Assembly (NCBI GenBank): GCA_903906365.1
Contig: CAIVKC010000014.1
Span: 1-52,351 of the forward strand
Direction of reading: 5' to 3'
Length of the DNA stretch: 52,351 nt
Origin: an uncultured Bacteroidota bacterium
GTDB lineage: Bacteria; Bacteroidota; Bacteroidia; Chitinophagales; Chitinophagaceae
The notes beneath the pieces are model-generated. The model did no database searches, had not been told where the DNA came from, and saw only the letters and a list, made by a program, of their open reading frames with translations. This document shows positions 40,533 to 49,441 of the stretch, piece by piece. Each line of letters starts with the position of its first letter. The first letter of the stretch is position 1. A program made the translations under genes and the position numbers.

Positions 40533-41693
40533 ATGGAAAAAGAAAAAGTGATCCCTGCCTACGATTCAGCCTATCCTGCCATAGAGGATTTAAGAAGCAG
40601 GGCCCGAAAAAGAATTCCCCGTTTTGCCTTTGAATACCTGGAAGGCGGTTGCAATGAAGACGTGAATCTTTCCAGAAATATGTCCGAATTACAGCAGGTA
40701 TGCCTGATGCCGCAATATTTAAGAAAATTCAACGGGCTGGACATGCGTACAGAACTGTTCGGGCATACCTATGATGCCCCCTTTGGCATTTCCCCCATTG
40801 GATTACAGGGACTGGTATGGCCCAACTCTCCGGAAATTCTGGCCAGGGCGGCCTATCGGCACAATATTCCCTATATCCTGAGTACGGTATCCACCTCCAG
40901 CATAGAGCGGATTGCGGAATTATCTGAGGGGAGGGCCTGGTTTCAGTTATACCATCCCACAAAAAATGAAATGCGCGATGATATCATCCGCCGGGCTGCT
41001 GCCGCCCAATGCCCGGTGCTGGTCGTGCTGGTGGACGTTCCCTCTTTTGGATTCAGGCCGCGGGATATTCGAAACGGACTGGCCATGCCACCCAAAATGT
41101 CGTTGAAAAACTTACTTCAGATCGCAGGAAAACCCCGCTGGGCCATGGAGACACTCCGGGCTGGTATCCCCGGGTTTGCCACCCTTAAACCCTACATGCC
41201 CGATCATCTCAATATCGGTCAACTGGGTCAGTTCATGAATCAGACTTTTACCGGAAGAATTGATACGGAAAAAATTAAGCCCATTCGGGATATGTGGAAG
41301 GGGGCGCTTGTTTTAAAAGGGGTGGTCAGTGCCGAAGATACCAGGGCCGCCATCAGCCTGGGGGTGGATGGAATCATCGTTTCAAACCATGGGGGACGAC
41401 AAATTGATGCGGGAGAGTCAACGATTAAGTCATTGCAGGGCCTTGTGCCCTCTTTTGGCAAACAAATAAAAATCATGATTGATAGTGGTCTCCGGTCAGG
41501 CCCTGATATCGCCCGATGCCTGGCTTCGGGGGCCTGTTTTACCTTCATGGGAAGGCCATTTATGTATGGTGCAGGAGCACTGGGCAAAAAAGGGGGTGAA
41601 CATACCATCTCCGTTTTCAAAGTTCAGTTAAAACAGGTCATGGAACAATTATGCTGCGAAAAGATCGGGGATTTTCCCAATCATTTGATATAG
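40533..41693 (+). CDS. FMN-dependent alpha-hydroxyacid oxidase/dehydrogenase (LldD-like)
   Basis: The 386-aa TIM-barrel enzyme has the family's FAFEYLEGG start, the catalytic His286 in SNHGGRQID, the FMN-phosphate loop IDSGLRSGPDI and GRPFMYG. It oxidises a 2-hydroxyacid, typically L-lactate to pyruvate; the electron acceptor (quinone, cytochrome or oxygen) is not evident. No membrane segment is present, and the sequence between residues 170 and 240 is long, as in membrane-associated members. It is the last gene of the DPP-IV run and is followed by a strong bidirectional terminator. Being a 2-hydroxyacid enzyme next to sdaA, it fits a pyruvate-producing unit. Confidence 0.9.
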   Translation: MEKEKVIPAYDSAYPAIEDLRSRARKRIPRFAFEYLEGGCNEDVNLSRNMSELQQVCLMPQYLRKFNGLDMRTELFGHTYDAPFGISPIGLQGLVWPNSPEILARAAYRHNIPYILSTVSTSSIERIAELSEGRAWFQLYHPTKNEMRDDIIRRAAAAQCPVLVVLVDVPSFGFRPRDIRNGLAMPPKMSLKNLLQIAGKPRWAMETLRAGIPGFATLKPYMPDHLNIGQLGQFMNQTFTGRIDTEKIKPIRDMWKGALVLKGVVSAEDTRAAISLGVDGIIVSNHGGRQIDAGESTIKSLQGLVPSFGKQIKIMIDSGLRSGPDIARCLASGACFTFMGRPFMYGAGALGKKGGEHTISVFKVQLKQVMEQLCCEKIGDFPNHLI

Positions 41694-41816
41694 GGTTTTC
41701 TTCCTGGTGAATTCAGGCCTTTTAAATCGAAGTTAACTATCTGCAAAATCCGGTAAATAATACCAGTGAGCTGACCATGGGATTTTGAAGGAAGAGTTTT
41801 AAGGGGAATCATATAA

Positions 41817-41842
41817 AAAACCCTGCCGGATGGCAGGGTTTT
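41817..41842. terminator. Bidirectional intrinsic terminator
   Basis: AAAACCCTGCC and GGCAGGGTTTT form a perfect 11-bp stem around a GGAT loop. The T-run on the plus strand ends the DPP-IV operon. On the minus strand, AAAAAA just left of it gives a longer T-run that would stop the HMA gene, which ends at 41861. Confidence 0.88.
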
Positions 41843-41860
41843 GAAGTTAACCACTGGGAA

Positions 41861-42235
41861 TTAATTCTTTTTTACCGGACCACCACCGTCCTCAGGCTTT
41901 TTGCAGCAATTAGGCAATTTTTTATATGCTTCCGTATCAGCACTAACATCATCGGCATCATAGCCCGCATTGGCAATAGCGGTCTTTATATTTTCAATTG
42001 TGGTTCTGTCGGTGAGATAGGTGACTTTGGTGATCTTTCTTTTGTAGTCCACCACTACTTTGGTGATTCCGTCTTCGCGGCTAAGATATTTTTCAATTCT
42101 GTCCTTACAATCGGAACACTGGACGGTGGGGGTCTTTATGGTTGCCGTGGCGAAAGCCCCTTTTTTTACTACCTGGCCTTGGCCATGAAAAACGAAGCCG
42201 GAAACCAAAAGCAGGAACAGCAGGACTGATTTCAT
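41861..42235 (-). CDS. Exported heavy-metal-associated (HMA) domain protein
   Basis: The 124-aa protein has a signal peptide (LLFLLLVSGFVFHGQ), then one HMA ferredoxin-like domain (about 35-105) with the metal-binding Cys-Ser-Asp-Cys in the usual loop. It ends in a short acidic/Gly-Lys tail containing an extra adjacent Cys pair (NCCKK). HMA domains bind Cu(I), Hg or similar ions; export suggests it receives metal in the periplasm. No ATPase partner is adjacent. It is followed by the bidirectional terminator and preceded by pyrE (26 nt upstream), with which it could be co-transcribed. Confidence 0.85.
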   Translation of the reverse strand: MKSVLLFLLLVSGFVFHGQGQVVKKGAFATATIKTPTVQCSDCKDRIEKYLSREDGITKVVVDYKRKITKVTYLTDRTTIENIKTAIANAGYDADDVSADTEAYKKLPNCCKKPEDGGGPVKKN

Positions 42236-42261
42236 ATTATAAGTATATTTGAATCATAAAA

Positions 42262-42897
42262 TTACAAAACTCCCTTCCAGTTAGCTGGATCTTCCTTCCA
42301 TTTTAACAAAATATCTTCCTGTTCTGCGGTAACAATCCTTTTTTCAATAGCCAGGGAAATAAGTGTTTCATAATTGGTAAGGGAACGGTAGGGCACTTCA
42401 GCCTGCTCAAAGGCCTGCTTGGCCACTGGGAATCCATAGGTGAAGATGGAAACCATTCCTACCACGTTCAAACCGGCCTGTTTTAGCACGTCCACGACCT
42501 GCAGACTGCTTTTACCGGTTGAAATCAGGTCCTCTATAACGATCACTTTTTGACCAGGTTCGTAGTAGCCTTCAATCTGGTTTCCCAGACCATGTTCTTT
42601 GGGTTTGGGGCGTACGTAGATGAAGGGTAATTTTAACTGATCGGCTGCCATGGCACCCCAGGCAATGCCGGCGGTAGCAACCCCCGCCATCATGTCAGCT
42701 TCGGGGAACTGTTCAAATACCAGATTACAGATCTCGGACTTGATAAAATCCCTGATATAAGGGAAAGAGAGGACCTTCCGGTTGTCGCAATAGATGGGGC
42801 TTTTCCAGCCGGATGCCCAGGTGAAAGGGGACTCCAGGTTGAGTCGTATTGCCTGAATTTGCAGGAGTTTTTCTGCTACGGCCTTTTCATTTGTCAT
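42262..42897 (-). CDS. pyrE: Orotate phosphoribosyltransferase
   Basis: The 211-aa protein has the type-I PRPP loop VIVIEDLISTGKS (about residues 120-132) and orotate contacts in the N-terminal part (SPFTWASGWKSPIYCDNRK). It makes OMP from orotate and PRPP in de novo pyrimidine synthesis. It is divergent from the Nudix gene. pyrB and pyrR are about 2-4 kb away on the same strand, so pyrimidine genes are loosely grouped. Confidence 0.96.
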   Translation of the reverse strand: MTNEKAVAEKLLQIQAIRLNLESPFTWASGWKSPIYCDNRKVLSFPYIRDFIKSEICNLVFEQFPEADMMAGVATAGIAWGAMAADQLKLPFIYVRPKPKEHGLGNQIEGYYEPGQKVIVIEDLISTGKSSLQVVDVLKQAGLNVVGMVSIFTYGFPVAKQAFEQAEVPYRSLTNYETLISLAIEKRIVTAEQEDILLKWKEDPANWKGVL

Positions 42898-43173
42898 GGT
42901 GCGAATGTAAACATTGGGTCAGCAAAATCCAAACTTTGCCCAATTTCCCATCACAACCTTCTTCAATAGACAACTGTTGGTTTCCATCCTTGTCAGGCCG
43001 GACAGGCTCCGATTGTAGGCAGTCTGATTGGCGGGATGGTCTTAGCCGGTCTTTGGAAAACAGTTTTTCCTTTGCAAAACAAGGGAGGCAGTGAACGGTT
43101 TACGGGCAGAAGGCTGTAACTTGGCCTATCTGCCGGCCGTGAATTGGCCGGTTTAATTTCAATTAAGGAAAAC

Positions 43174-43797
43174 ATGTTTATCAAGATCTATTTTGGGGAC
43201 AAACCACTTTTTTTGTGTGATGAACTCAACGAGGAGATTAAGCAGTATTCCCACCATGATGATGCGGTTTTCATTGATGAATTCTCTGCTGCCTCCGTTA
43301 ATTCAATGATCCATGAGATGAAACAGGAAAAAGTGCATGCCGTAATATTTTACTGGCCGGATCTTCCCAAATTGAAAAAGGCTTTCTGGAAAAAATTCCA
43401 GGTTATTTCGGCGGGAGGGGGCATTGTCTGTAATGAAAAGCAGGAAATCCTATTCATATTCCGAAGGGGTAAGTGGGATCTGCCCAAGGGAAAACTGGAT
43501 GAAGGGGAAAAGATTGAAGACTGTGCCCTGCGCGAAGTCAAAGAGGAAACGGGAATAAAGGATGTAACTCTGGATAAATTCCTGCTGACCACCTTCCATA
43601 CCTATGACGAAAATGGCAAGCATATCTTAAAAGAAAGCCACTGGTTTATGATGCGTAGTTCAGAAAATCAGCAACTTATACCCCAGCAGGAAGAACAAAT
43701 TACCGCACTGAAGTGGGTGGGCCGGCCCCAATTAGCCTCCCTGTTGACGAATACCTTCCCCTCCATTGTGGATGTGATAGCTGCAATTAAGCATTAA
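43174..43797 (+). CDS. Nudix hydrolase
   Basis: I take the ATG at 43174 (207 aa, MFIKIYFGDKPLFL); an upstream TTG at 43144 would add ten poorly conserved residues. A full Nudix box G-x5-E-x7-REVKEETG is at about residues 106-128, with the metal-binding Glu residues intact. The first 80 residues form an extra domain (LCDELNEEI and DDAVFIDEFS) that is not part of the Nudix fold; I do not recognise its role. Nudix enzymes hydrolyse nucleoside diphosphates linked to another group; the specific substrate cannot be read. It is divergent from pyrE and convergent with the hotdog gene. Confidence 0.9.
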   Translation: MFIKIYFGDKPLFLCDELNEEIKQYSHHDDAVFIDEFSAASVNSMIHEMKQEKVHAVIFYWPDLPKLKKAFWKKFQVISAGGGIVCNEKQEILFIFRRGKWDLPKGKLDEGEKIEDCALREVKEETGIKDVTLDKFLLTTFHTYDENGKHILKESHWFMMRSSENQQLIPQQEEQITALKWVGRPQLASLLTNTFPSIVDVIAAIKH

Positions 43798-43806
43798 TGG
43801 ATGGTA

Positions 43807-44259
43807 TTATTGGGGTGATTGGGTTAAGGGTACTTTTCTTTTCAAAATAGCCACCGTAAGCCGGCTGACGCAGATAAGCTTTTCCTGCTCGCTGTAAATC
43901 TTGATGTCCCAGACATGGGTCGTGCTGCCCAAATGCAGGGCAACTGCGGTGCCGTAAACGTACCCTTCTGATACGCTTCGGATATGGTTTGCATTTATTT
44001 CAAGTCCGACACAGTAATTTCGGGAGTGGTCAATGACATAGGCAGATCCAACACTGCCGATGGTTTCGGCCAGGGTGGCGGAAGCACCCCCATGCAGAAA
44101 TCCATATGGCTGGCGGGTGCGCTCATCCACAGGCATGCGTGCTTTAATATAATTCTCGCCGATTTCAGTGAATTCTATGCCCACATGCGATCCCATGGTT
44201 CCCTTTCCGAGCGCCTGGATCTCTTCTATCCGCAGGGACTTGTTGTACCAAATGGACAT
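43807..44259 (-). CDS. Hotdog-fold acyl-CoA thioesterase (PaaI/MenI-like)
   Basis: The 150-aa protein shows the hotdog helix motif HGGASATLAETIGS, where the first Gly residues and the later Glu are the catalytic helix of PaaI/YdiI-type enzymes, and ARMPVDERTRQPYG before it. It probably hydrolyses an aromatic or DHNA-CoA thioester, and a menaquinone (MenI) role is possible because Bacteroidota make menaquinone. It is first before coaD reading backward, separated by only 4 nt, and convergent with the Nudix gene. Confidence 0.88.
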   Translation of the reverse strand: MSIWYNKSLRIEEIQALGKGTMGSHVGIEFTEIGENYIKARMPVDERTRQPYGFLHGGASATLAETIGSVGSAYVIDHSRNYCVGLEINANHIRSVSEGYVYGTAVALHLGSTTHVWDIKIYSEQEKLICVSRLTVAILKRKVPLTQSPQ

Positions 44260-44263
44260 GTTT

Positions 44264-44740
44264 TTATTTTTTGATTTGTAATGATTTAACCACCACCTCG
44301 GGCAGGAACTGTTCTACATCACCTCCGTTTCTGAGTACATCCCGAACCAGCGTGGAAGCCACGGAAGTATATTGGGGCAGGCAGGTAAGGAATATGGTTT
44401 CAATGTGATTATCCAGGCTTCTGTTCATATCGGCAATAGCCTTTTCATATTCAAAATCATTTACATAGCGTATTCCCCTTAAAATGAATCTGGCACCAAC
44501 CTGCCGGCAGCATTCTATGGTAAGTCCGTCATAAACGACCGCTTCCACTTTGGGATTTCCCCTGTAAATTTCCCTGGCCCATTCCAGCCGTTGCTCTTCG
44601 GAAAACATGGGGGCTTTGTTGGAGTTACGTCCGATGCCGATGATAAGTTTATCAAATAAGGAAAGTGACCTGTTTATGATGTCCAGATGACCGATGGTAA
44701 TCGGGTCAAAAGTGCCGGGAAATAGAGCAATTCTTTCCAT
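44264..44740 (-). CDS. coaD: Phosphopantetheine adenylyltransferase
   Basis: The 158-aa protein has the nucleotidyltransferase motif GTFDPITIGHLD and, at the far end, the second HxGH-class signature replaced by the usual PPAT QYTSVASTLVRDV. It makes dephospho-CoA from 4'-phosphopantetheine and ATP, the next-to-last CoA step. It lies 4 nt from the hotdog thioesterase and 83 nt downstream of pyrB, so all three may share a transcript. Confidence 0.96.
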   Translation of the reverse strand: MERIALFPGTFDPITIGHLDIINRSLSLFDKLIIGIGRNSNKAPMFSEEQRLEWAREIYRGNPKVEAVVYDGLTIECCRQVGARFILRGIRYVNDFEYEKAIADMNRSLDNHIETIFLTCLPQYTSVASTLVRDVLRNGGDVEQFLPEVVVKSLQIKK

Positions 44741-44823
44741 ATTTTTTGGTCCTCCAGATCCTGGTTTCAGGCGGGTTTATATAAATGACGCATTGTAGGT
44801 GGCCCTGCCGGTCGTCCAGCTTT

Positions 44824-45753
44824 CTATTCTCCCTGGCCACCGGCCAGTAAATATAGTACTGCCATCCGGACAGCCACCCCATTTTCAACCTGCTGCAAAA
44901 TAATGGATTGTTTGCTGTCTGCCGCATCGCTGTCAAGTTCAACGCCTCGGTTGATGGGCCCGGGGTGCATGATGACTATTTCCTTATTAAGGCTGTCCAA
45001 TAGCTTCTTATTGACCCCATAGGCCAGGCTGTATTCCCGCAGCGATGAAAAAAGTACCTGGTTTTGCCTTTCCAGCTGTATGCGCAGGACATTGGCCACA
45101 TCGCACCATTCCAGCGCCTTTTTCAGATTGTATTCCACCTGGACGTCAAAGGCCTCCTTCATATATTTGGGTATCAGCGTTGGGGGACCTGCCACCATAA
45201 CTTCCGCGCCCATTTTTTTCAGCAGGTACAGGTTGCTGAGTGCAACCCTGGAATGCATGATATCTCCTATGATGGCTACCCTTTTACCCGCCAGGCTGCC
45301 CAGCTTTTCTCTGATGGAAAAGGCATCCAGCAAAGCCTGGGTCGGATGTTCATTGATGCCGTCCCCTGCATTGACTATGGAAGCGGGAATGTGTTTGGCC
45401 AGAAAATGGGGAGCTCCGCTGGCACTGTGCCGCATCACGACCATATCCACTTTCATTGACAGTATATTATTGACCGTATCCAGGAGGGATTCGCCCTTTG
45501 ATACCGAAGAAGCGGAGGCTGTGAAATTGATGGTGTCTGCTGAAAGTCTTTTTTCGGCCAGCTCAAAAGAAATCCTTGTCCTGGTTGAATTCTCGAAAAA
45601 TAAGTTAACGATGGTAACGTCCCGCAGGGTAGGGACTTTCTTGATGGGTCTTTGTAAAACTTCTTTGAATTGTGTCGCCGTGTCTAATATAAGCTGTATA
45701 TCATCCGACTTGAGGTCTCTAATGCCAAGAAGATGTTTTGTACTCAGTTGCAT
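44824..45753 (-). CDS. pyrB: Aspartate carbamoyltransferase catalytic chain
   Basis: The 309-aa protein has the carbamoyl-phosphate loop FFENSTRTR (Ser-Thr-Arg-Thr-Arg), HPTQALLD and the aspartate-binding region, all intact. It catalyses the committed step of pyrimidine synthesis. No pyrI regulatory gene is adjacent. Between it and pyrR upstream is 150 nt in which I see no PyrR-binding attenuator. It is same-strand with pyrR, coaD and the thioesterase. Confidence 0.96.
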   Translation of the reverse strand: MQLSTKHLLGIRDLKSDDIQLILDTATQFKEVLQRPIKKVPTLRDVTIVNLFFENSTRTRISFELAEKRLSADTINFTASASSVSKGESLLDTVNNILSMKVDMVVMRHSASGAPHFLAKHIPASIVNAGDGINEHPTQALLDAFSIREKLGSLAGKRVAIIGDIMHSRVALSNLYLLKKMGAEVMVAGPPTLIPKYMKEAFDVQVEYNLKKALEWCDVANVLRIQLERQNQVLFSSLREYSLAYGVNKKLLDSLNKEIVIMHPGPINRGVELDSDAADSKQSIILQQVENGVAVRMAVLYLLAGGQGE

Positions 45754-45903
45754 TAAAAAGCGAAGTTAGGGTAAAAAGGAATAAATGACACAATAATTAT
45801 GCTCGCACCAGAGGCATGCCTGAACCCACCGATGATCTCCCGGCACGGATCCGCCCTGGTTCCTCCTTAATGGGTTAACTATCACTGAATGGCAGTTTTA
45901 ACC

Positions 45904-46428
45904 TTATTCCAACAGGCCAACTTCTTGTTTGCCGTCTTTTTCTGTCCAGAAAACCTTCACTTTCTGGGAAATAATCGAATCGATGGATTTACCAGTATAG
46001 TCAGCCTGAATGGGAAGCTGCCTGCTGAACCTGCGGTCTATAAGAATACAAAGCTCCACTTTGGCGGGCCTGCCAAAATCCTGCAGGGCATCCAGGGCGG
46101 CCCTTATGGTTCTTCCCGTATACAAAACATCATCGATGAGCACTACATTCTTGTTCTCGATGGAAAAGGGGATATCCGTATGGTTAAGCGTATGCAGTCC
46201 TTTGCGAACATCGTCCCGGTAAAAAGTAATGTCCAGTTTGCCATATTTAATCCTGTCGGCGGGAACCTGCTTTTTTAACTCATCCACCATTCTATTGGAG
46301 AAAAAAATACCCCGGGGTTGTATCCCGATCAAAACGGTATTTTCCAGGTCAATATGATTTTCCAAAACCTGGTGGCTCAGGCGTTGGATTGTAATGGATA
46401 ATTGTTGTTCGGTGAGTATTGTTTTCAA
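45904..46428 (-). CDS. pyrR: PyrR, pyrimidine regulator / uracil phosphoribosyltransferase
   Basis: The 174-aa protein has the type-I PRPP loop VVLIDDVLYTGRTI and the PyrR-like N-terminal segment (RLSHQVLENHI, VLIGIQPRGIF). In Bacilli PyrR binds mRNA to attenuate pyr operons; here it may act mainly as a UPRTase or regulate by RNA binding, which the leader does not reveal. It precedes pyrB by 150 nt on the same strand. Confidence 0.94.
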   Translation of the reverse strand: MKTILTEQQLSITIQRLSHQVLENHIDLENTVLIGIQPRGIFFSNRMVDELKKQVPADRIKYGKLDITFYRDDVRKGLHTLNHTDIPFSIENKNVVLIDDVLYTGRTIRAALDALQDFGRPAKVELCILIDRRFSRQLPIQADYTGKSIDSIISQKVKVFWTEKDGKQEVGLLE

Positions 46429-46534
46429 ACAAATAGTATTTACTTAAACATTCGGTCTGCATTTCCGGCAGGCCTGAAATTAATTTAATTCCCGGATTTT
46501 TCATCTGCTCTACCACAGACTTGGGAAAAAAGGA

Positions 46535-48166
46535 TCATTCCCCGGCCAGGAATGGATATCCATAATCTGTGGGCGCGTGAAAAGTTTCCTTGATGGTCCT
46601 TGGACTCAACCAGCGGTAGAGGTTCAAAATTGAACCAGCCTTGTCATTGGTCCCCGAGGCCCTGGCTCCCCCAAAAGGCTGCTGACCCACTACCGCGCCT
46701 GTCGGCTTGTCGTTTATATAAAAATTGCCTGCGGCATTTCTCAATTTTTGGGTGGCCAGTTCAACGGCTGCCCGGTCTCTGGAAATAATAGAGCCCGTTA
46801 GTGCATAGGGGGAGGTAGAATCAACCAGTTCCAGTGTCTTTTCAAATTCGTCCTCCTTATATACATAGACGGTAAGTACGGGTCCGAATATCTCCTCGCA
46901 CATGGTGACATATCCGGGATCTTTGGCTTCAATGATGGTAGGCTGAATAAAATAGCCTGCTGATTTATCACAGTGGCCACCGGCCCAGATGACGGCGTTG
47001 GGGTCTTTTTTTGCCTGATCGATATAGGCCTTAATTTTATCAAATGATTTTTCGTCAATGACCGCATTTATGAAATGGGAAAAATCTTCCACGGTTCCCA
47101 TCTTAAAACTGTTGACTCCGGCGATCAGTTTCTGCTTAACGAGGTCCGCCATTCCGGAGGGGATATAGGCCCTGGAAGCCGCAGAGCATTTCTGACCCTG
47201 ATATTCGAAGGCCCCGCGCAGCAGCGCCGTGGCAAGTATATCCGGATCCGCGCTGTGATGTGCAATCACAAAGTCTTTTCCACCGGTCTCGCCAACTATC
47301 CTGGGGTAGGATCTATACATCGACATGTTCTTGCCGATTGTTTCCCACATATTATTGAATACGGCCGTGGATCCCGTAAAATGCACACCGGCAAACTCTC
47401 TGTGATTAAAGCAGATCTTCCCAAGCGTGGGACCGTCCACATAAATTAGGTTAATGACACCATCCGGCAGGCCTGCCTCTTTAAGTATACGCATGAACAT
47501 CTGCGCACTGTAAATCTGGGTATTGGCAGGCTTCCATACTACCACATTGCCGCACATGGCTGCCGAGGTGGGAAGGTTTCCGCCAATGGCTGTAAAATTG
47601 AATGGTGTGATGGCCAGCACGAATCCTTCCAGAGGCCGGTATTCCAGCCGGTTATGGATGCCAGCTGAACTGATGGGCTGCTGCTTATATATCTCACTTA
47701 GAAAATGTACATTGAATCGCAGAAAATCAATGAGTTCACAGGCACTGTCGATTTCAGCCTGGTAGGCGTTTTTACTTTGCCCGAGCATCGTGGTGGCATT
47801 GATATAGCTGCGGTACTTGGTTGCTAGAAGGTCTGCGGCTTTCAGGAAAATATTGGCCCTGTTCTCCCAGCTTAAGGATTGCCAATGGTCTTTGGCGGAC
47901 AGCGCCGCTTCAATGGCCTGGTTTACATGCTCTTCACCACCTATATGAAAATGACCGAGGGTATGGTTCTTTTCATGGGGGGGATGCAGGCTCCCCTGTT
48001 GGCTGGTGCGCACCTCCTTGCTGCCGATATACATGGGGATATCGATTTGCTGGCCTTTTAGCTCAGAGAGGGTTTCCTTTAGTTTTTTCCTTTCAGGACT
48101 GCCCGGGGCATAATTAAGAACAGGTTCGTTATGGGGGAGCGGGTAACTGAAATATCCAAGACTCAT
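46535..48166 (-). CDS. pruA: L-glutamate gamma-semialdehyde (P5C) dehydrogenase
   Basis: Starting at the ATG at 48166 gives 543 aa (MSLGYFSYPLPHNEP), the family length in Bacteroidota and eukaryotes; a further 16 codons upstream to 48214 are not conserved. The NAD fold has GETGGKDF and the catalytic Cys327 in GQKCSAASRAY, with Glu contacts in between. It oxidises glutamate semialdehyde to glutamate, the second step of proline breakdown. No proline dehydrogenase is in the window. Same strand as prfB upstream; a TAn-TTTG-like element is not seen. It may join the proline peptidases at 34-40 kb in physiology, though not in transcript. Confidence 0.95.
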   Translation of the reverse strand: MSLGYFSYPLPHNEPVLNYAPGSPERKKLKETLSELKGQQIDIPMYIGSKEVRTSQQGSLHPPHEKNHTLGHFHIGGEEHVNQAIEAALSAKDHWQSLSWENRANIFLKAADLLATKYRSYINATTMLGQSKNAYQAEIDSACELIDFLRFNVHFLSEIYKQQPISSAGIHNRLEYRPLEGFVLAITPFNFTAIGGNLPTSAAMCGNVVVWKPANTQIYSAQMFMRILKEAGLPDGVINLIYVDGPTLGKICFNHREFAGVHFTGSTAVFNNMWETIGKNMSMYRSYPRIVGETGGKDFVIAHHSADPDILATALLRGAFEYQGQKCSAASRAYIPSGMADLVKQKLIAGVNSFKMGTVEDFSHFINAVIDEKSFDKIKAYIDQAKKDPNAVIWAGGHCDKSAGYFIQPTIIEAKDPGYVTMCEEIFGPVLTVYVYKEDEFEKTLELVDSTSPYALTGSIISRDRAAVELATQKLRNAAGNFYINDKPTGAVVGQQPFGGARASGTNDKAGSILNLYRWLSPRTIKETFHAPTDYGYPFLAGE

Positions 48167-48348
48167 ATGATGGCTTTTTTGAGGGTGTAAAAGTAAAGTA
48201 TTTGTCTTTACCAAGCTGTCCGCAGATATTACAATCTCTCAGAGAGGTTAGAGGGGTAGGCTGTTGGGTGGAAAGAGGGGAGGGGAAATGTTCCTTTTAT
48301 CCACCCGGGATGCAGGGAATCATTCCCTGGATAGAAAGCCAACGGGAG

Positions 48349-49441
48349 TTATTGCTCCTGTTCTTTCTGGTTCATCAGGTAGGCTTTGATAAATCCATCC
48401 AGTTCACCATCCATTACAGGCTGTATATTTCCCACCTCATAATCCGTCCGGTGGTCCTTAATCATTTTATAGGGATGAAAAACATAGGACCGGATCTGCG
48501 AGCCCCATTCTATCTTTTTTTTGCTTGCATTATTGGCATTTTTGATAGCTTCCCTTTTACGCATTTCTTCTTCATAAAGCCGGCTTTTCAACATGGTCAT
48601 GGCTTTCTCCCTGTTTTCGCCCTGGGTGCGGGCCTGTTGACATTCCACGATGATCCCGCTTGGTCTATGAGTCAGCCGGACGGCCGTTTCAACTTTATTG
48701 ACATTTTGTCCGCCAGCACCTCCGCTTCGGAAAAAAGCCCATTCAATATCAGCCGGATTGACTTCGATTTCTATGGTGTCATCTATGAGCGGGTAGACAT
48801 ACACACTGGCAAAGGAAGTGTGCCTGCGTGCGTTGCTGTCAAAAGGGGATATTCTTACCAGTCGGTGTACCCCCGATTCCGCTTTCAGGAATCCGTAGGC
48901 AAATGGCCCGTCAAATTGCATGGTGGCACTCTTTATGCCGGCTCCTTCCCCGTCCTGTACGTCCAGTTCGGTTACCGTCCAGCCCTGCTTGTCACCATAC
49001 ATGCGATACATCCGCATCAGCATCTCAGCCCAATCCTGGCTTTCAGTGCCACCTGCCCCTGAATTTATCTGAACCACGGCCGGAAGTTCATCCTCGGGTT
49101 GGTTGAGGGTGCTTTTGAATTCAGCTTCCTCAATTAGTTTAAGGGCGTTCTGGTAGGCTTCCCGGGTTTCTTCCTCAGTTCCTTCCCCGGCTTTCCAAAA
49201 TTCAAAAAACACCGCAAAGTCCTCCACTGCCGATTCTACGGATTCGTACAGCTTTACCCAATATTCGTTTTGCTTGATATTTTTCAGGATTTCTGTGGCA
49301 CGCTTATTATCGTCCCAGAATCCAGGGCTTAGCGAGAGTTGCTTCTCTTCATTGATTTTGTATTGGCGGTTCTCGACGTCAAAGAAACCTCCTCAGGACG
49401 GAAACACGGTCCCTCATACTCTTAATTTGTTCTTGTGTCAT
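48349..49441 (-). CDS. prfB: Peptide chain release factor 2 with programmed +1 frameshift
   Basis: From the ATG at 49441 frame 0 reads [13 protein letters not shown] and on to CTT TGA. The TGA is at 49381-49379, and an in-frame AGGAGG (49393-49388) lies just before it at the canonical spacing. Shifting +1 at CTT-T continues as [15 protein letters not shown] without interruption to the stop at 48349, giving 363 aa. The body has the UGA/UAA-reading SPF motif (VRISPFDSN) and the catalytic GGQ ([11 protein letters not shown]). RF2 thus controls its own level: low RF2 favours the shift. A TAnnTTCG-like element abuts the start (49447-49454), so the leader may be very short. Confidence 0.97.
49379..49393 (-). 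promoter_or_regulatory. RF2 +1 frameshift signal (internal SD and CTT-TGA-C)
   Basis: On the minus strand AGGAGG, then TTT, then CTT TGA C forms the classical prfB recoding site. The SD-like element pairs with 16S rRNA and pushes the ribosome forward when UGA decoding is slow. This is one of very few strong SD-like sites in the window. Confidence 0.95.

Noticed and set aside
42240-42252. Plus-strand TATATTTG resembling a -7 element.
   Set aside because: Both neighbouring genes are on the minus strand, so there is nothing for it to drive.
45754-45903. Possible PyrR-controlled attenuator between pyrR and pyrB.
   Set aside because: No sequence like the known PyrR-binding loop and no terminator/antiterminator pair could be found.
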